This document shows, in pieces, positions 50,563-59,078 of a stretch of 64,000 bases of DNA. Below the pieces are notes generated by a model. It had not been told where the DNA came from. It saw only the letters and a list, made by a program, of their open reading frames with translations, and ran no database searches. The stretch lies in contig DDYY01000068.1 of the NCBI GenBank assembly GCA_002346225.1, forward strand, positions 45,763 through 109,762. Reading direction: 5' to 3'. Positions within the stretch are counted from its first letter, which is position 1. Every line of letters begins with the position of its first letter. The translations under genes were made by a program, and so were the position numbers. The stretch is from Bacteroidetes bacterium UBA3022. GTDB taxonomy: Bacteria; Bacteroidota; Bacteroidia; Chitinophagales; BACL12.

Positions 50563-51609
50563 TTAGCCCCAGAAACCCAGCTTGCGCTGCAGTTCCGGAC
50601 TTAATACAGGAAGACTTTTACGCTCTATCAGGAAACTGGATAGCAGGGCAAAGTCCTTAAATACATAATGCTTGTTCAGTGCGCCTTGCAAATATTCCTT
50701 GCCTGTGCTCCCTCCGGTACCTACCCTACTGCCAATCATGCGATGCACCATATTGATGTGCCTGAAACGCCAGGTGGCCATCTGTTCGTCAATATCCAGC
50801 ATGTTTTGAATAATGCGGAAGGGCTGTTGCAAAATGGGATATCCGTTGTACAATTTTATAAATAGGGCGGAGCGCATTGCAGCAGGACTCAATGTAGTCA
50901 TGCCTTTACTATCGTTGGTAAGAAATATCTGCGCAAAAGCTTCTACATTGCCCTTCTCCTCCTTAGCCAGCGATGCTTCATAAACCTGAAGGTAATCGTT
51001 CCAGAAAATGTGCATGCCGGCGGTATTCTTGGTGAGGGAATTGTAATTCTCCCACAATGCGGGATCACTGAAGAAAGGCATCCGCTCGAGCCACTTATTC
51101 AACAACTCCATAAAAGTGGGTTGCTTTTCCGTGCTCTTTATCAAATGGACATATTTTTCTTTCAATTGAGAAAGGTAATATTCCTGACCGTACCTGTTGT
51201 CAAATTTAAGCCCCAGTTTCGCCTCCAGCATTTTAAACTGCCAGCTTTGAAATCCGGATGCAGGTCTTAGCAAATCTCTGAAATCATGAAAATCGAGTGG
51301 AGTCATGGTTTCCAGAATATCAATTTGCTGAACCAATACTTTGAGAATAGTTACTATCCTGCTTGTACGGTGAACAATGGCCTGCAACTCAGGTGAATTG
51401 TCATTGACCTTTTCCTGCAGCATCACCTCAATGGCAGAGTCGAGTTCGAAGTGAATCTGTTTAAACCACAACTCGTAAGCCTGATGAATGATGATGAATA
51501 ACATTTCATCATGCGCAGGCACCCCCTGCTTAAAGCTTTCCGGCTCCTGCGCATTAAGCAGTTTTTCTAACTGCAGGTATTCCGTGTATTCGACAGGTAA
51601 ACGTTCCAT
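50563..51609 (-). CDS. Tryptophan 2,3-dioxygenase
   Basis: 348 residues from the ATG at 51609. The heme enzyme that opens the indole ring of tryptophan to give N-formylkynurenine. Signature segments: HDEMLFIIIHQAYELWFKQI, LVQQIDILETMTPLDFHDFR, PASGFQSWQFKMLEAKLG, and near the end MVHRMIGSRVGTGGSTG, which carries the proximal heme His and substrate loop. First step of tryptophan catabolism or of kynurenine-derived NAD synthesis. No other kynurenine gene is adjacent. The stop is four bases from the convergent PorE-like gene. Confidence 0.95.
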   Translation of the reverse strand: MERLPVEYTEYLQLEKLLNAQEPESFKQGVPAHDEMLFIIIHQAYELWFKQIHFELDSAIEVMLQEKVNDNSPELQAIVHRTSRIVTILKVLVQQIDILETMTPLDFHDFRDLLRPASGFQSWQFKMLEAKLGLKFDNRYGQEYYLSQLKEKYVHLIKSTEKQPTFMELLNKWLERMPFFSDPALWENYNSLTKNTAGMHIFWNDYLQVYEASLAKEEKGNVEAFAQIFLTNDSKGMTTLSPAAMRSALFIKLYNGYPILQQPFRIIQNMLDIDEQMATWRFRHINMVHRMIGSRVGTGGSTGKEYLQGALNKHYVFKDFALLSSFLIERKSLPVLSPELQRKLGFWG

Positions 51610-51622
51610 CAACAAATTTTTC

Positions 51623-51630
51623 CAAAAATA
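51623..51630 (-). promoter_or_regulatory. -7 element TATTTTTG for tryptophan dioxygenase gene
   Basis: Exact TAnnTTTG match on the minus strand, 13 bases before the ATG at 51609. It overlaps the short gap between this gene and ubiD. Confidence 0.5.
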
Positions 51631-51659
51631 GGCCTTATTTGTTGAAATGGTTCAGGACA

Positions 51660-53588
51660 TCAAGCTTCCTCGGCAACTGCTCCCCCTTTCCACGCCTGCC
51701 CTTTGTAGCGGTGCGAAGGGGAAGGTATAAACGGACCGAGGTTCCAGCGTTCCCACTGGGCATCCACAGTCTCTATGGTGGTGTCATCCATAACGATGAT
51801 ATTCGGCCAGGGTCGCTTGAAATTATCCCACTTCAAGGATTTCCTGCTGCCGTCAATGCCCACTTGCGATACGCCGTGCTCATTGTGTGGCGTCAGGAAT
51901 ACATCCCTTTTAGGGTCTATATTATTGGCGAAATGCCATACACAGGAGGCTACATCCTCAGCAGGTACGGTATGATCAACATATACAATAAATTTTACTT
52001 TATCTATTCCTTCCTGCAATATAAGTTCCTGATGCAACTGCCGGATATGTTGCTTTCTATCTTTCTTAACTGCAACAAAAAGAACGCTGATATCCTGCTG
52101 CAGTAAAGCAGTATTAATTCCGTGTATTTCAGGAAATTGCTGTTGAATGCTTTCCGTATGTACAGTTATTGTGGAGGGTAGAACAAATTGCGCTTCTTCT
52201 GCTATTTCTTCTTCTACCTTCTCCGTTGCATCCAGAAACATCTTCCCACCGAATGCAAATTTGGAACAACTGTGATCCAGCACATCCGCTGGACCCTGAC
52301 TGAGGTAGATATCCTGAATCGGGTCTACATGCTTGCTCAGCAATCGAGCCACATTTCCATAATGATGAATATCTGTATCCCCACTTGTAACAACCAGCAT
52401 CTTGTTGAACATCATTTGTCCCGCTCCCCACATGGCATTCATTACTTTCTGCCCGTGTCCGGCAAATTCTTTTTCAATCCGCGCAATGGTAAGGTTGTGG
52501 AATACACCTTCAATAGGCAATTCCATATCCACCATCTCCGGCAACATGGTCATTTTGATAGGTGCAATAAATATTCTTTCCGTGGCTTTACCGATCCAAG
52601 CATCTTCCTGCGGCGGTATACCCACTATAGTGGACGGGTAAATTGCGTCCTTGCGATGCGTGATACAAGTTATATGAAACTTGGGGTACCAGTCAGCAAG
52701 AGAATAGTAACCTGTGTGGTCGCCAAACGGACCCTCCCATATCAGCTCATCAGCAGGATCCACGTAGCCTTCTATGACGAAGTCGGCATCCGCGGGGACA
52801 TGTATGTCATAACCAAATCGCTCCTTGGTCAGGGTGATACATTTCACCAGTTCCACTTTTTTCTTTCGAAGAAACCCTGCCAGCATGTACTCATCCACAT
52901 TAGGTGGCAACGGAGCAGTAGCGGCGTAAGTGTAAACAGGATCTCCTCCCAATACTACAGCTACCGGCATTTTCTTACCCATTTCCTGGTACTTCTTAAA
53001 ATGACCCGCACTTACTTTGTGCTTATGCCAGTGCATCCCCGTTAGTGTAGGTCCAAAAACCTGCATGCGGTACATACCTACGTTGCGAATTCCATTTTCC
53101 GGATCGAGGGTATTGATAACGGGAAGGGTGATAAACGGTCCGCCGTCAGAAGGCCAGCAGGTCATTACGGGAATCTTGGTGATGTCCGGCTCTTCCATTA
53201 TTACTTGCTGACAGGCTCCCTTTCCGCTGATGGTCTTTGGCATCCAGCTGGCTATTTTTCCCAGTTGTGGAAGCATCATCACCTTATCGGCTAAAGATTG
53301 TTTCGGGGACGTCAACGTCTTAAACAGCGCCTCGATATCTTCTGCTATAGTATCCAGCTTATCAACTCCCAGCGCCATGCACATCCGCTTCTCACTGCCC
53401 AATGCATTGATGAGCAGGGGGAAACCTGTTCCTGTATTCTCAAAAAGCAATGCCGGTCCCTCATTTTTAATGTAGCGGTCAGCAATTTCCGTAATCTGGA
53501 GCCGTGGATCTACAAATTCCTTTACCCTCTTGAGCTCTCCTTCCGCTTCCAGCGCTGCTACAAACTGCGCCAAACTTTTATATGCCAT
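51660..53588 (-). CDS. UbiD-family decarboxylase (menaquinone-type)
   Basis: 642 residues, the length of the large UbiD group. UbiD enzymes use prenylated FMN for reversible decarboxylation. Visible features: ADRYIKNEGPALLFENTG, the E-R-x family region LPINTLDPENGIRNVGMYRMQVFG, HKHKVSAGHFKKY, VAVVLGGDPVYTYAATAPLP, EFDFVIEGYVDP-like ADFVIEGYVDPADELIWEGPFGDHTGYYS and VGIPPQEDAWIGKATERIF. Since MqnA and MqnE genes are in the same window, it may be the decarboxylase that completes futalosine-route menaquinone synthesis. That is inference. Confidence 0.9.
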   Translation of the reverse strand: MAYKSLAQFVAALEAEGELKRVKEFVDPRLQITEIADRYIKNEGPALLFENTGTGFPLLINALGSEKRMCMALGVDKLDTIAEDIEALFKTLTSPKQSLADKVMMLPQLGKIASWMPKTISGKGACQQVIMEEPDITKIPVMTCWPSDGGPFITLPVINTLDPENGIRNVGMYRMQVFGPTLTGMHWHKHKVSAGHFKKYQEMGKKMPVAVVLGGDPVYTYAATAPLPPNVDEYMLAGFLRKKKVELVKCITLTKERFGYDIHVPADADFVIEGYVDPADELIWEGPFGDHTGYYSLADWYPKFHITCITHRKDAIYPSTIVGIPPQEDAWIGKATERIFIAPIKMTMLPEMVDMELPIEGVFHNLTIARIEKEFAGHGQKVMNAMWGAGQMMFNKMLVVTSGDTDIHHYGNVARLLSKHVDPIQDIYLSQGPADVLDHSCSKFAFGGKMFLDATEKVEEEIAEEAQFVLPSTITVHTESIQQQFPEIHGINTALLQQDISVLFVAVKKDRKQHIRQLHQELILQEGIDKVKFIVYVDHTVPAEDVASCVWHFANNIDPKRDVFLTPHNEHGVSQVGIDGSRKSLKWDNFKRPWPNIIVMDDTTIETVDAQWERWNLGPFIPSPSHRYKGQAWKGGAVAEEA

Positions 53589-53607
53589 ATCCTTATTTTA
53601 AACCTAA

Positions 53608-53615
53608 CAAAAATA
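53608..53615 (-). promoter_or_regulatory. -7 element TATTTTTG for ubiD-family gene
   Basis: Exact TAnnTTTG match on the minus strand, 19 bases before the ATG at 53588. Confidence 0.5.
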
Positions 53616-53690
53616 GGTAAAGAAGGTTGGCAAAAAATTAAACCTTGTAAACAGCTTTTTTCAGTGCTTAGCCGAACGACATAGTATGAA

Positions 53691-53716
53691 AAAAGCCCCC
53701 GACTTTCGTCGGAGGC
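53691..53716 (-). terminator. Rho-independent terminator after porin gene
   Basis: On the minus strand, a 9-base stem GCCTCCGAC/GTCGGGGGC (one U-G pair) with a GAAA tetraloop and a run of T follows the porin gene. Classic structure. Confidence 0.88.
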
Positions 53717-53738
53717 CATTCACCATTACTAACAATTA

Positions 53739-55250
53739 TTAAAACCTGAATCCAAGAGTCACCAGAAAGTTATTGGTTACGCGATCGATGGTTGCACCTT
53801 CATTGGCACCATCTGCTGTCGCATAATTGTATTGAACATCATAAGTAGTGGAGCGGGTATTGGCATAGGCAAAGTCAATAAAATAGCTGCGTTCGCGAAT
53901 ACCGGCACCAAGGGTATAGGTATTTCTGGAGAAATCGGCATCACCGGTAGCTACGCCATCCGCAAACGGGCTACCCATAATTGCATACCCACCTCTCAAA
54001 CGAAATATCTCGTAAACCAACTCAGCTCCAATGCGCAAATTGTTAGCCGAGCTGTATTTAGCATCAATGGTGCTGTTCAAAGCCGTTTCGAAGGCAATAT
54101 CATCTGTGCTGCCTATGCGGTTGAAATTGAAATTGGCTGCGGTGTAATCTACAAACTCATAGTCTACACTCAGGAATCCGTACTTCCCGAAAGTTAGTGC
54201 CATGCTCGCTATAGCTCTCCACGGTGTTACCAGATTGTAATCGTAACGCCCCTGTGGTGATTCCCAGGCGTATGAACCGGTGGTATCCAATGATGATTGC
54301 ATATTGGTATAAAAGAAATCGGACATGCCTAAAGCAGTTGGTGTATGGATGGCACCACCCAGCCTTATGTAGTTGTTAAGCCGATAAATGATACCAAATT
54401 TGGCATTTACCCCGGCTCCGTTGGTTTCCAAGAACTCTACCTGCGACATACTGTTAAAATCGGGATGTACATTGTTCACATCCGATTCACTGAATGTAGT
54501 TGTACTCGTATAACTGATGAAAGGCACACCGATGGTCAGACCCATATACAAGCGGTTACCATAGTTGCCTGCAAAAGAAATCACCATTTCATCCATAGCA
54601 CCGTTAGTTACCTGGGTCTTACTTTGTTGGATATTGCCGCCATTCACTACGCTGTAGTAGGAAGTGCTATCCCCGGGATTGGGATTCAACAGGTAGGTCT
54701 CCCAGGCCAGTCCAGCTCCAAATGGATCAGTTCCACCGGCGTTTGAAGGGTTGGTACCTCCATTGGCACTTAATTGTGCTGCATAAAACTCTGTGATGGA
54801 ATTCCTGTCGTTGAAACCGGTGTATGCAATTCGGTTGTTATAGTTTTCTAATCGATTATATCCGATAGCAAAACCTCCGCCAACCCAACCCGAGCTGGCG
54901 TTCTCTTTACCTGTGTTCACTTTGCTAAAAACCAGTCCTAGGTTAGAAACATTAAAATTGTATCGGTTTGTTTCAAGCGAGTTGTTATAGAAAGAACTTT
55001 GGTTGTTAAAATTCACCAATGCTGGAGTGAAAACGAATTCAGAGCTGCGATAGATTCCAAGGCCGGCAGGGTTCATGCTGAGGGAACTGAAGTCGCCTCC
55101 CAAAGCACCGAAAGCATTGGCGCTTCCCCAGGATCGGGCGGTTCCTCCGAAATTCATCATGGAGTACCTGAGTGCATCTTCATCGCTCTGTGCCTGCATC
55201 GCAAAAGGCATAGTAAGGGCTATTGCAAGTATTGCATAAATCTTTTTCAT
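53739..55250 (-). CDS. Outer-membrane transport protein of OmpP1/FadL type
   Basis: 503 residues with signal peptide (MKKIYAILAIALTMPFAMQA). The N-terminal GGTARSWGSANAFGALGGDFSSLSMNPAGLGIYRSSEF is the hatch-region motif (NPAG) of FadL/OmpP1 barrels. The rest is amphipathic beta-strands ending in the outer-membrane C-terminal aromatic pattern NNFLVTLGFRF. Expected to move hydrophobic compounds across the outer membrane. The Trp/Gly-rich protein gene lies 38 bases upstream on the same strand, so both may be one operon ended by the terminator at 53691. Confidence 0.88.
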   Translation of the reverse strand: MKKIYAILAIALTMPFAMQAQSDEDALRYSMMNFGGTARSWGSANAFGALGGDFSSLSMNPAGLGIYRSSEFVFTPALVNFNNQSSFYNNSLETNRYNFNVSNLGLVFSKVNTGKENASSGWVGGGFAIGYNRLENYNNRIAYTGFNDRNSITEFYAAQLSANGGTNPSNAGGTDPFGAGLAWETYLLNPNPGDSTSYYSVVNGGNIQQSKTQVTNGAMDEMVISFAGNYGNRLYMGLTIGVPFISYTSTTTFSESDVNNVHPDFNSMSQVEFLETNGAGVNAKFGIIYRLNNYIRLGGAIHTPTALGMSDFFYTNMQSSLDTTGSYAWESPQGRYDYNLVTPWRAIASMALTFGKYGFLSVDYEFVDYTAANFNFNRIGSTDDIAFETALNSTIDAKYSSANNLRIGAELVYEIFRLRGGYAIMGSPFADGVATGDADFSRNTYTLGAGIRERSYFIDFAYANTRSTTYDVQYNYATADGANEGATIDRVTNNFLVTLGFRF

Positions 55251-55288
55251 AGTTGTAATATTTTAATTACCGAGTCTAATTCCAGTTA

Positions 55289-56740
55289 TCAGCGAGGCCT
55301 GTTGGTGCTGCGTGAAGAAGATGAACTTCTGGTACCACTGCTGCTGCTCCTTGAGCTGCTTCCGGAAGAATAACCAGAACTTCTGGTAGAAGAACTTCCG
55401 GAAGAGCGATTCCAGCTGCCACTGCTATTGCTGCGTGAACTGTTATTATTCCTGTAGGAAGGAGTGGAAGAACCACCTGAGCGGGAAGGAGTAGTGCTTT
55501 TGATGGTACCATTATTCCGCTGCTGAGGTTGACTTCTGTTATAACCGTCACGACTTCCCTGATTGTTAGGCTGTGTATAGGTAGGCCTGGATTGCTGCGC
55601 AGGTTGTTCCTTTACAGAGCGGTCATTCCACTGATAAGTCTGATTGTTTCTGCTGGGTTGCTGCACGTCACCTTTTTGTCCGGCATCTTTGGTAGCAGGA
55701 GTATACCTTGTGGGGTTATTGCTCCTATCAGAAGTCTTAACAGCAGGATTGCTGGTTTGGGGACGTTCTTCGCTGGAGAACCTCTTCACCACTTTTACAG
55801 TTCCGGTAGCATCGGGATCGCGCTGTGCAGTGCTAAAACGGTCGCCTGTTTTTTCGCGGGTAGTGTTCTGAGCAATATTTTGGTCGGACAATTGCACGCC
55901 ATCGCTGTTCACTCTATCCATATTGGCCAGCTTTTCTCTTCCATCTACGGTAAGGTCACCGCGATCATTTTGCTTGTCATAGCCGTATTCGCCCGGAGTG
56001 TAGTCACGACCACCACTGGTGTTAGATGCTGTGGCAGAGCGTGGACCGTAATAGTAACCATTGCCTGCGCCACCGCCGTAATATCCGTCATAGAAACCAT
56101 TGGCATACCCATTCCAGTAACCATTATTATATCCATTCCAGTAGCCGTTGTTCCAGCTGTTCCAGCCCCAGGGATTGCCCCATCCGCCGCCCCAGCCCCA
56201 TGGGTTGCCCCATGCGTATCCGGGATAGCCCCAGCCATAACCAGGATAACCCCAGCCACCGCCCCAGCCCCATGGGTTACCCCATCCGGCATTCCAGCCC
56301 CAGCCTGCATTCCATCCACCCCATGAGTTCCAGCCAACATTCCAGCCCCAGCCACTGTTCCACATCCATGGATTGTAACAAGGGGAATAGAAACCAAAAC
56401 CGTAGTAAGGAGTGTAGAAGCGGTTGATGCTGTTCACATAACTCACGTCATCCCACTGATTGTCGTCGTAGTAGTAATTATTCACAACATAGCTATCTCC
56501 ATCCTCGTCGTAGTATTTCTCAGAGGAGAAGTCATCGGAATACACCCTGTATTCATTGTCACCGTAATCGTAGGTGTCAGCTGAATTGGACGGGGAGGTA
56601 TACGTTTCTGTAGTAGTACTTCCGTTGTTCTGTCCGGGAGTATAGTACAGATCGTCGTAGACTTGCGCCTGAACGTTTGAAAATCCTTGTAAAAACAAGA
56701 TTCCGATAAGGGCTGCGGGGATTATCAATGTGCGTTTCAT
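55289..56740 (-). CDS. Exported Trp/Gly/Asn/Tyr-rich low-complexity protein
   Basis: The start is at the ATG at 56740 (MKRTLIIPAALIGILFLQGF), giving 483 residues with a signal peptide ending near VQA. Three parts: an acidic Tyr/Asp-rich start (DLYYTPGQNN, YDYGDNEYRVYSDDF); a central block of roughly 120 residues built from short W/G/N/Y/P repeats (GWGWN, NPWGWGGGW, YWNGY); and a basic, Gln/Asn/Ser/Arg-rich C-terminus ending in a Ser/Arg/Gly tail. No T9SS sorting domain is seen. Similar Trp/Gly-rich prolyl proteins occur in Bacteroidota without known function; a surface, matrix or aggregation role is a guess. Upstream of the porin gene. Confidence 0.8.
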   Translation of the reverse strand: MKRTLIIPAALIGILFLQGFSNVQAQVYDDLYYTPGQNNGSTTTETYTSPSNSADTYDYGDNEYRVYSDDFSSEKYYDEDGDSYVVNNYYYDDNQWDDVSYVNSINRFYTPYYGFGFYSPCYNPWMWNSGWGWNVGWNSWGGWNAGWGWNAGWGNPWGWGGGWGYPGYGWGYPGYAWGNPWGWGGGWGNPWGWNSWNNGYWNGYNNGYWNGYANGFYDGYYGGGAGNGYYYGPRSATASNTSGGRDYTPGEYGYDKQNDRGDLTVDGREKLANMDRVNSDGVQLSDQNIAQNTTREKTGDRFSTAQRDPDATGTVKVVKRFSSEERPQTSNPAVKTSDRSNNPTRYTPATKDAGQKGDVQQPSRNNQTYQWNDRSVKEQPAQQSRPTYTQPNNQGSRDGYNRSQPQQRNNGTIKSTTPSRSGGSSTPSYRNNNSSRSNSSGSWNRSSGSSSTRSSGYSSGSSSRSSSSGTRSSSSSRSTNRPR

Positions 56741-56782
56741 AATAACTAATTTATGTTTACTAATGCTTGCTGTGAGCTTTTG

Positions 56783-56790
56783 TAATTTTG
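56783..56790 (+). promoter_or_regulatory. -7 element TAATTTTG for proS
   Basis: Exact TAnnTTTG match, 42 bases before the ATG at 56833. It lies between the divergent exported-protein gene and proS. Confidence 0.5.
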
Positions 56791-56832
56791 CTTCCATTAG
56801 TAATTATTCAAACATCATACCAAACTTACGAA

Positions 56833-58311
56833 ATGGCGGATAAGATAACAAGCAGGAGTGCAGATTACGCGCAATGGTACACCGATCTGGTGCTGCAAAG
56901 TGGACTGGCAGAGTACTCTCCGGTAAGGGGCAGCATGGTCATCAAACCTCATGGATGGGCCATTTGGGAGGAGATGAAGTCTATATTGGACAAGAAATTC
57001 AAGGAAACGGGACATGTGAATGCCAGTTTCCCGCTGTTGATTCCTAAAAGCTTTTTGGAGCAAGAGGAAGGCCATGCCGAAGGATTCGCCAAAGAATGTG
57101 CTGTAGTTACGCATTACCGCTTGAAAACCGACCCCGATAACAAGGGAAAGCTGATGGTAGATCCTGATTCCCAACTGGAGGAGGAACTGATTATCCGTCC
57201 GACGTCGGAGACCATTATCTGGAATTGCTATAAAAACTGGATCCAAAGCTATCGCGATTTACCTATCCTTATCAATCAGTGGGCCAATGTTATGCGCTGG
57301 GAAATGCGCACGCGATTATTTCTGCGAACATCAGAATTTCACTGGCAGGAAGGCCACACAGCGCATGCCACCAGTGAGGAAGCCATAGCTGAAACAGAAC
57401 AGATGTTGCATGTTTATGCAGATTTTATGGAAACGTATATGGCCATACCGGTCATCAAAGGCATTAAAACTCCCGGAGAGCGTTTTGCCGGTGCGGTTGA
57501 AACTTATTGTGTGGAGGCGCTGATGCAAGATGGCAAAGCACTCCAGATGGGCACATCCCACTTTCTGGGACAAAACTTCGCTAAGGCATTCGATGTAACT
57601 TTCTTAACCCGAGACAATAAGTCGGAATATGCCTGGGCTACCTCATGGGGTGTCAGCACCCGGATGATGGGCGCCTTAATTATGGTTCACAGCGATGATG
57701 ACGGGCTGGTTTTACCTCCAAAGCTGGCACCATTGCAAGTGGTTATTGTGCCCATTTTTAGAAACGAAGAGCAACTGGAACAAATCAGGCAAAAAGCAAA
57801 TGGTATCATCAGTGCATTAAAGAGCCAGGGAATTAGTGTGAAGCTGGATGATAATGACCAATATAAACCGGGCTGGAAATTTGCAGAGTACGAATTAAAG
57901 GGCGTACCTGTTCGCCTGGCGATGGGCATGCGCGACCTGGAAAACGGAACTGTAGAGATAGCCCGAAGAGATACCAAAGAAAAATCCACCGTTGATCTGG
58001 AAGGCGTGGAAGATCGCATTATTGCCTTGTTGGAAACAATTCAACATGATATGTATGAGAAAGCCCTGCAGTTCAGAGCTGATAGCACCCACCGGGTGGA
58101 CGACTGGGACACTTTTGTTGCCACGCTGGAAGAGAAAGGTGGATTTATAGAGGCCCACTGGGATGGCACGGAAGCAACAGAACAGAAGATTAAGGAACTA
58201 ACAAAGGCAACCATTAGGTGTATACCCCTAGAAGGCGACATGACACCGGGAAAATGCGTATACAGCGGCGCTCCCAGCCAACGCAGGGTATTGTTCGCAA
58301 AAGCCTATTGA
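56833..58311 (+). CDS. proS: Prolyl-tRNA synthetase, archaeal/eukaryote-type
   Basis: The start at the ATG at 56833 (MADKITSRSADYAQWYTDLV) gives 492 residues. Class II features: KPHGWAIWEEMKSILDKKF, motif 2 region IRPTSETIIWNCYKNWI with WEMRTRLFLRTSEFHWQEGHTAHA, and motif 3 near GALIMVHSDDDGLVLPPKLAP. An anticodon-binding domain and the C-terminal domain ending VLFAKAY follow. This is the short ProRS class without the bacterial editing insertion, normal in Bacteroidota. Confidence 0.97.
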   Translation: MADKITSRSADYAQWYTDLVLQSGLAEYSPVRGSMVIKPHGWAIWEEMKSILDKKFKETGHVNASFPLLIPKSFLEQEEGHAEGFAKECAVVTHYRLKTDPDNKGKLMVDPDSQLEEELIIRPTSETIIWNCYKNWIQSYRDLPILINQWANVMRWEMRTRLFLRTSEFHWQEGHTAHATSEEAIAETEQMLHVYADFMETYMAIPVIKGIKTPGERFAGAVETYCVEALMQDGKALQMGTSHFLGQNFAKAFDVTFLTRDNKSEYAWATSWGVSTRMMGALIMVHSDDDGLVLPPKLAPLQVVIVPIFRNEEQLEQIRQKANGIISALKSQGISVKLDDNDQYKPGWKFAEYELKGVPVRLAMGMRDLENGTVEIARRDTKEKSTVDLEGVEDRIIALLETIQHDMYEKALQFRADSTHRVDDWDTFVATLEEKGGFIEAHWDGTEATEQKIKELTKATIRCIPLEGDMTPGKCVYSGAPSQRRVLFAKAY

Positions 58312-58325
58312 TAGCTCAATAATTG

Positions 58326-59021
58326 TTACAACAGCTCTATCTGATAGTAAAGCATGGCATTAGCGGGCACGAGACCTCCATATCCGCCACTCCGACCATA
58401 AGCCTGATCGGGGTGTAGCCATACTTCGAAGATATCACCTTGGCGCATGATGGAAAGAATGGTATTCCATCCGCTGATGGCACTGCCTGTTTCGAGTATG
58501 CGGGCCGTACCGGAATCGTAGGTATTTTCCAGCACAGCACCATCTGCCAGTTTACTGATAAAATGTACTTGTACCTGCTGCTGATGTGCAGGGTACTCGC
58601 CCTTCCCTTGCTGCAAAACCCGGTAGAGCACTCCCTCTTCAGGTTCCACAATAGAGGGTAATTTCCGAAGACTATCCAGTATGGTTTCCGCTTGCAGCAG
58701 GTTCTGTGCAGCAAGTACAGGAGCCCGCTCACTTACATAAGTATTGATCATTCGGTTGGCCGCTTCCTGTTTAAATGGCTGCTCTGCATTGTTTAGAATG
58801 CCGTCGATGGCAGCTGCCATGGCATCATAGTTAAGCGTATCGAATCCCTGTGAACGGAGCACCCTTCCCACATTCATCCCCATGGCATAGCTTACTGAAT
58901 CGAGCCTTGACCCGAGATTTTCCTGTGGAGAATGTGTCACGGCTGGCTGGCTGGTTTCATTGCACGCTGAGAGTAAAACTGCAAGGGCGACAATTACCAA
59001 TACAAGTATATCTTTAAACAT
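58326..59021 (-). CDS. FKBP-type peptidyl-prolyl isomerase lipoprotein
   Basis: 231 residues. Lipoprotein signal with LSAC (Cys20). An FkpA/Mip-type N-terminal dimerisation region (LDSVSYAMGMNVGRVLRSQGFDTLNYDAMAAAI, FKQEAANRMINTYV) with long helices is followed by the FKBP domain (EEGVLYRVLQQGKGEYP, QVQVHFISKLADGAVLENTYDSG, GWNTILSIMRQGDIFEVWLHPDQAYG, VPANAMLYYQIELL). It assists folding of exported proteins in the periplasm. Convergent with proS, with 14 bases between stops. Confidence 0.92.
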   Translation of the reverse strand: MFKDILVLVIVALAVLLSACNETSQPAVTHSPQENLGSRLDSVSYAMGMNVGRVLRSQGFDTLNYDAMAAAIDGILNNAEQPFKQEAANRMINTYVSERAPVLAAQNLLQAETILDSLRKLPSIVEPEEGVLYRVLQQGKGEYPAHQQQVQVHFISKLADGAVLENTYDSGTARILETGSAISGWNTILSIMRQGDIFEVWLHPDQAYGRSGGYGGLVPANAMLYYQIELL

Positions 59022-59078
59022 ATATATAATTTAGGCAGGTTGACATTTCTGCCAATCTGCCCGGTATTTAAAAAATGA

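Noticed and set aside
52188..53045. Plus-strand 285-codon frame inside the ubiD-family gene
   Set aside because: It lies wholly antisense to a gene with clear UbiD motifs and its translation shows no domain or plausible composition.
55529..56326. Plus-strand 265-codon frame inside the Trp/Gly-rich gene
   Set aside because: It arises from the repetitive codons of the real minus-strand gene, which has a signal peptide; the antisense product is low-complexity without one.
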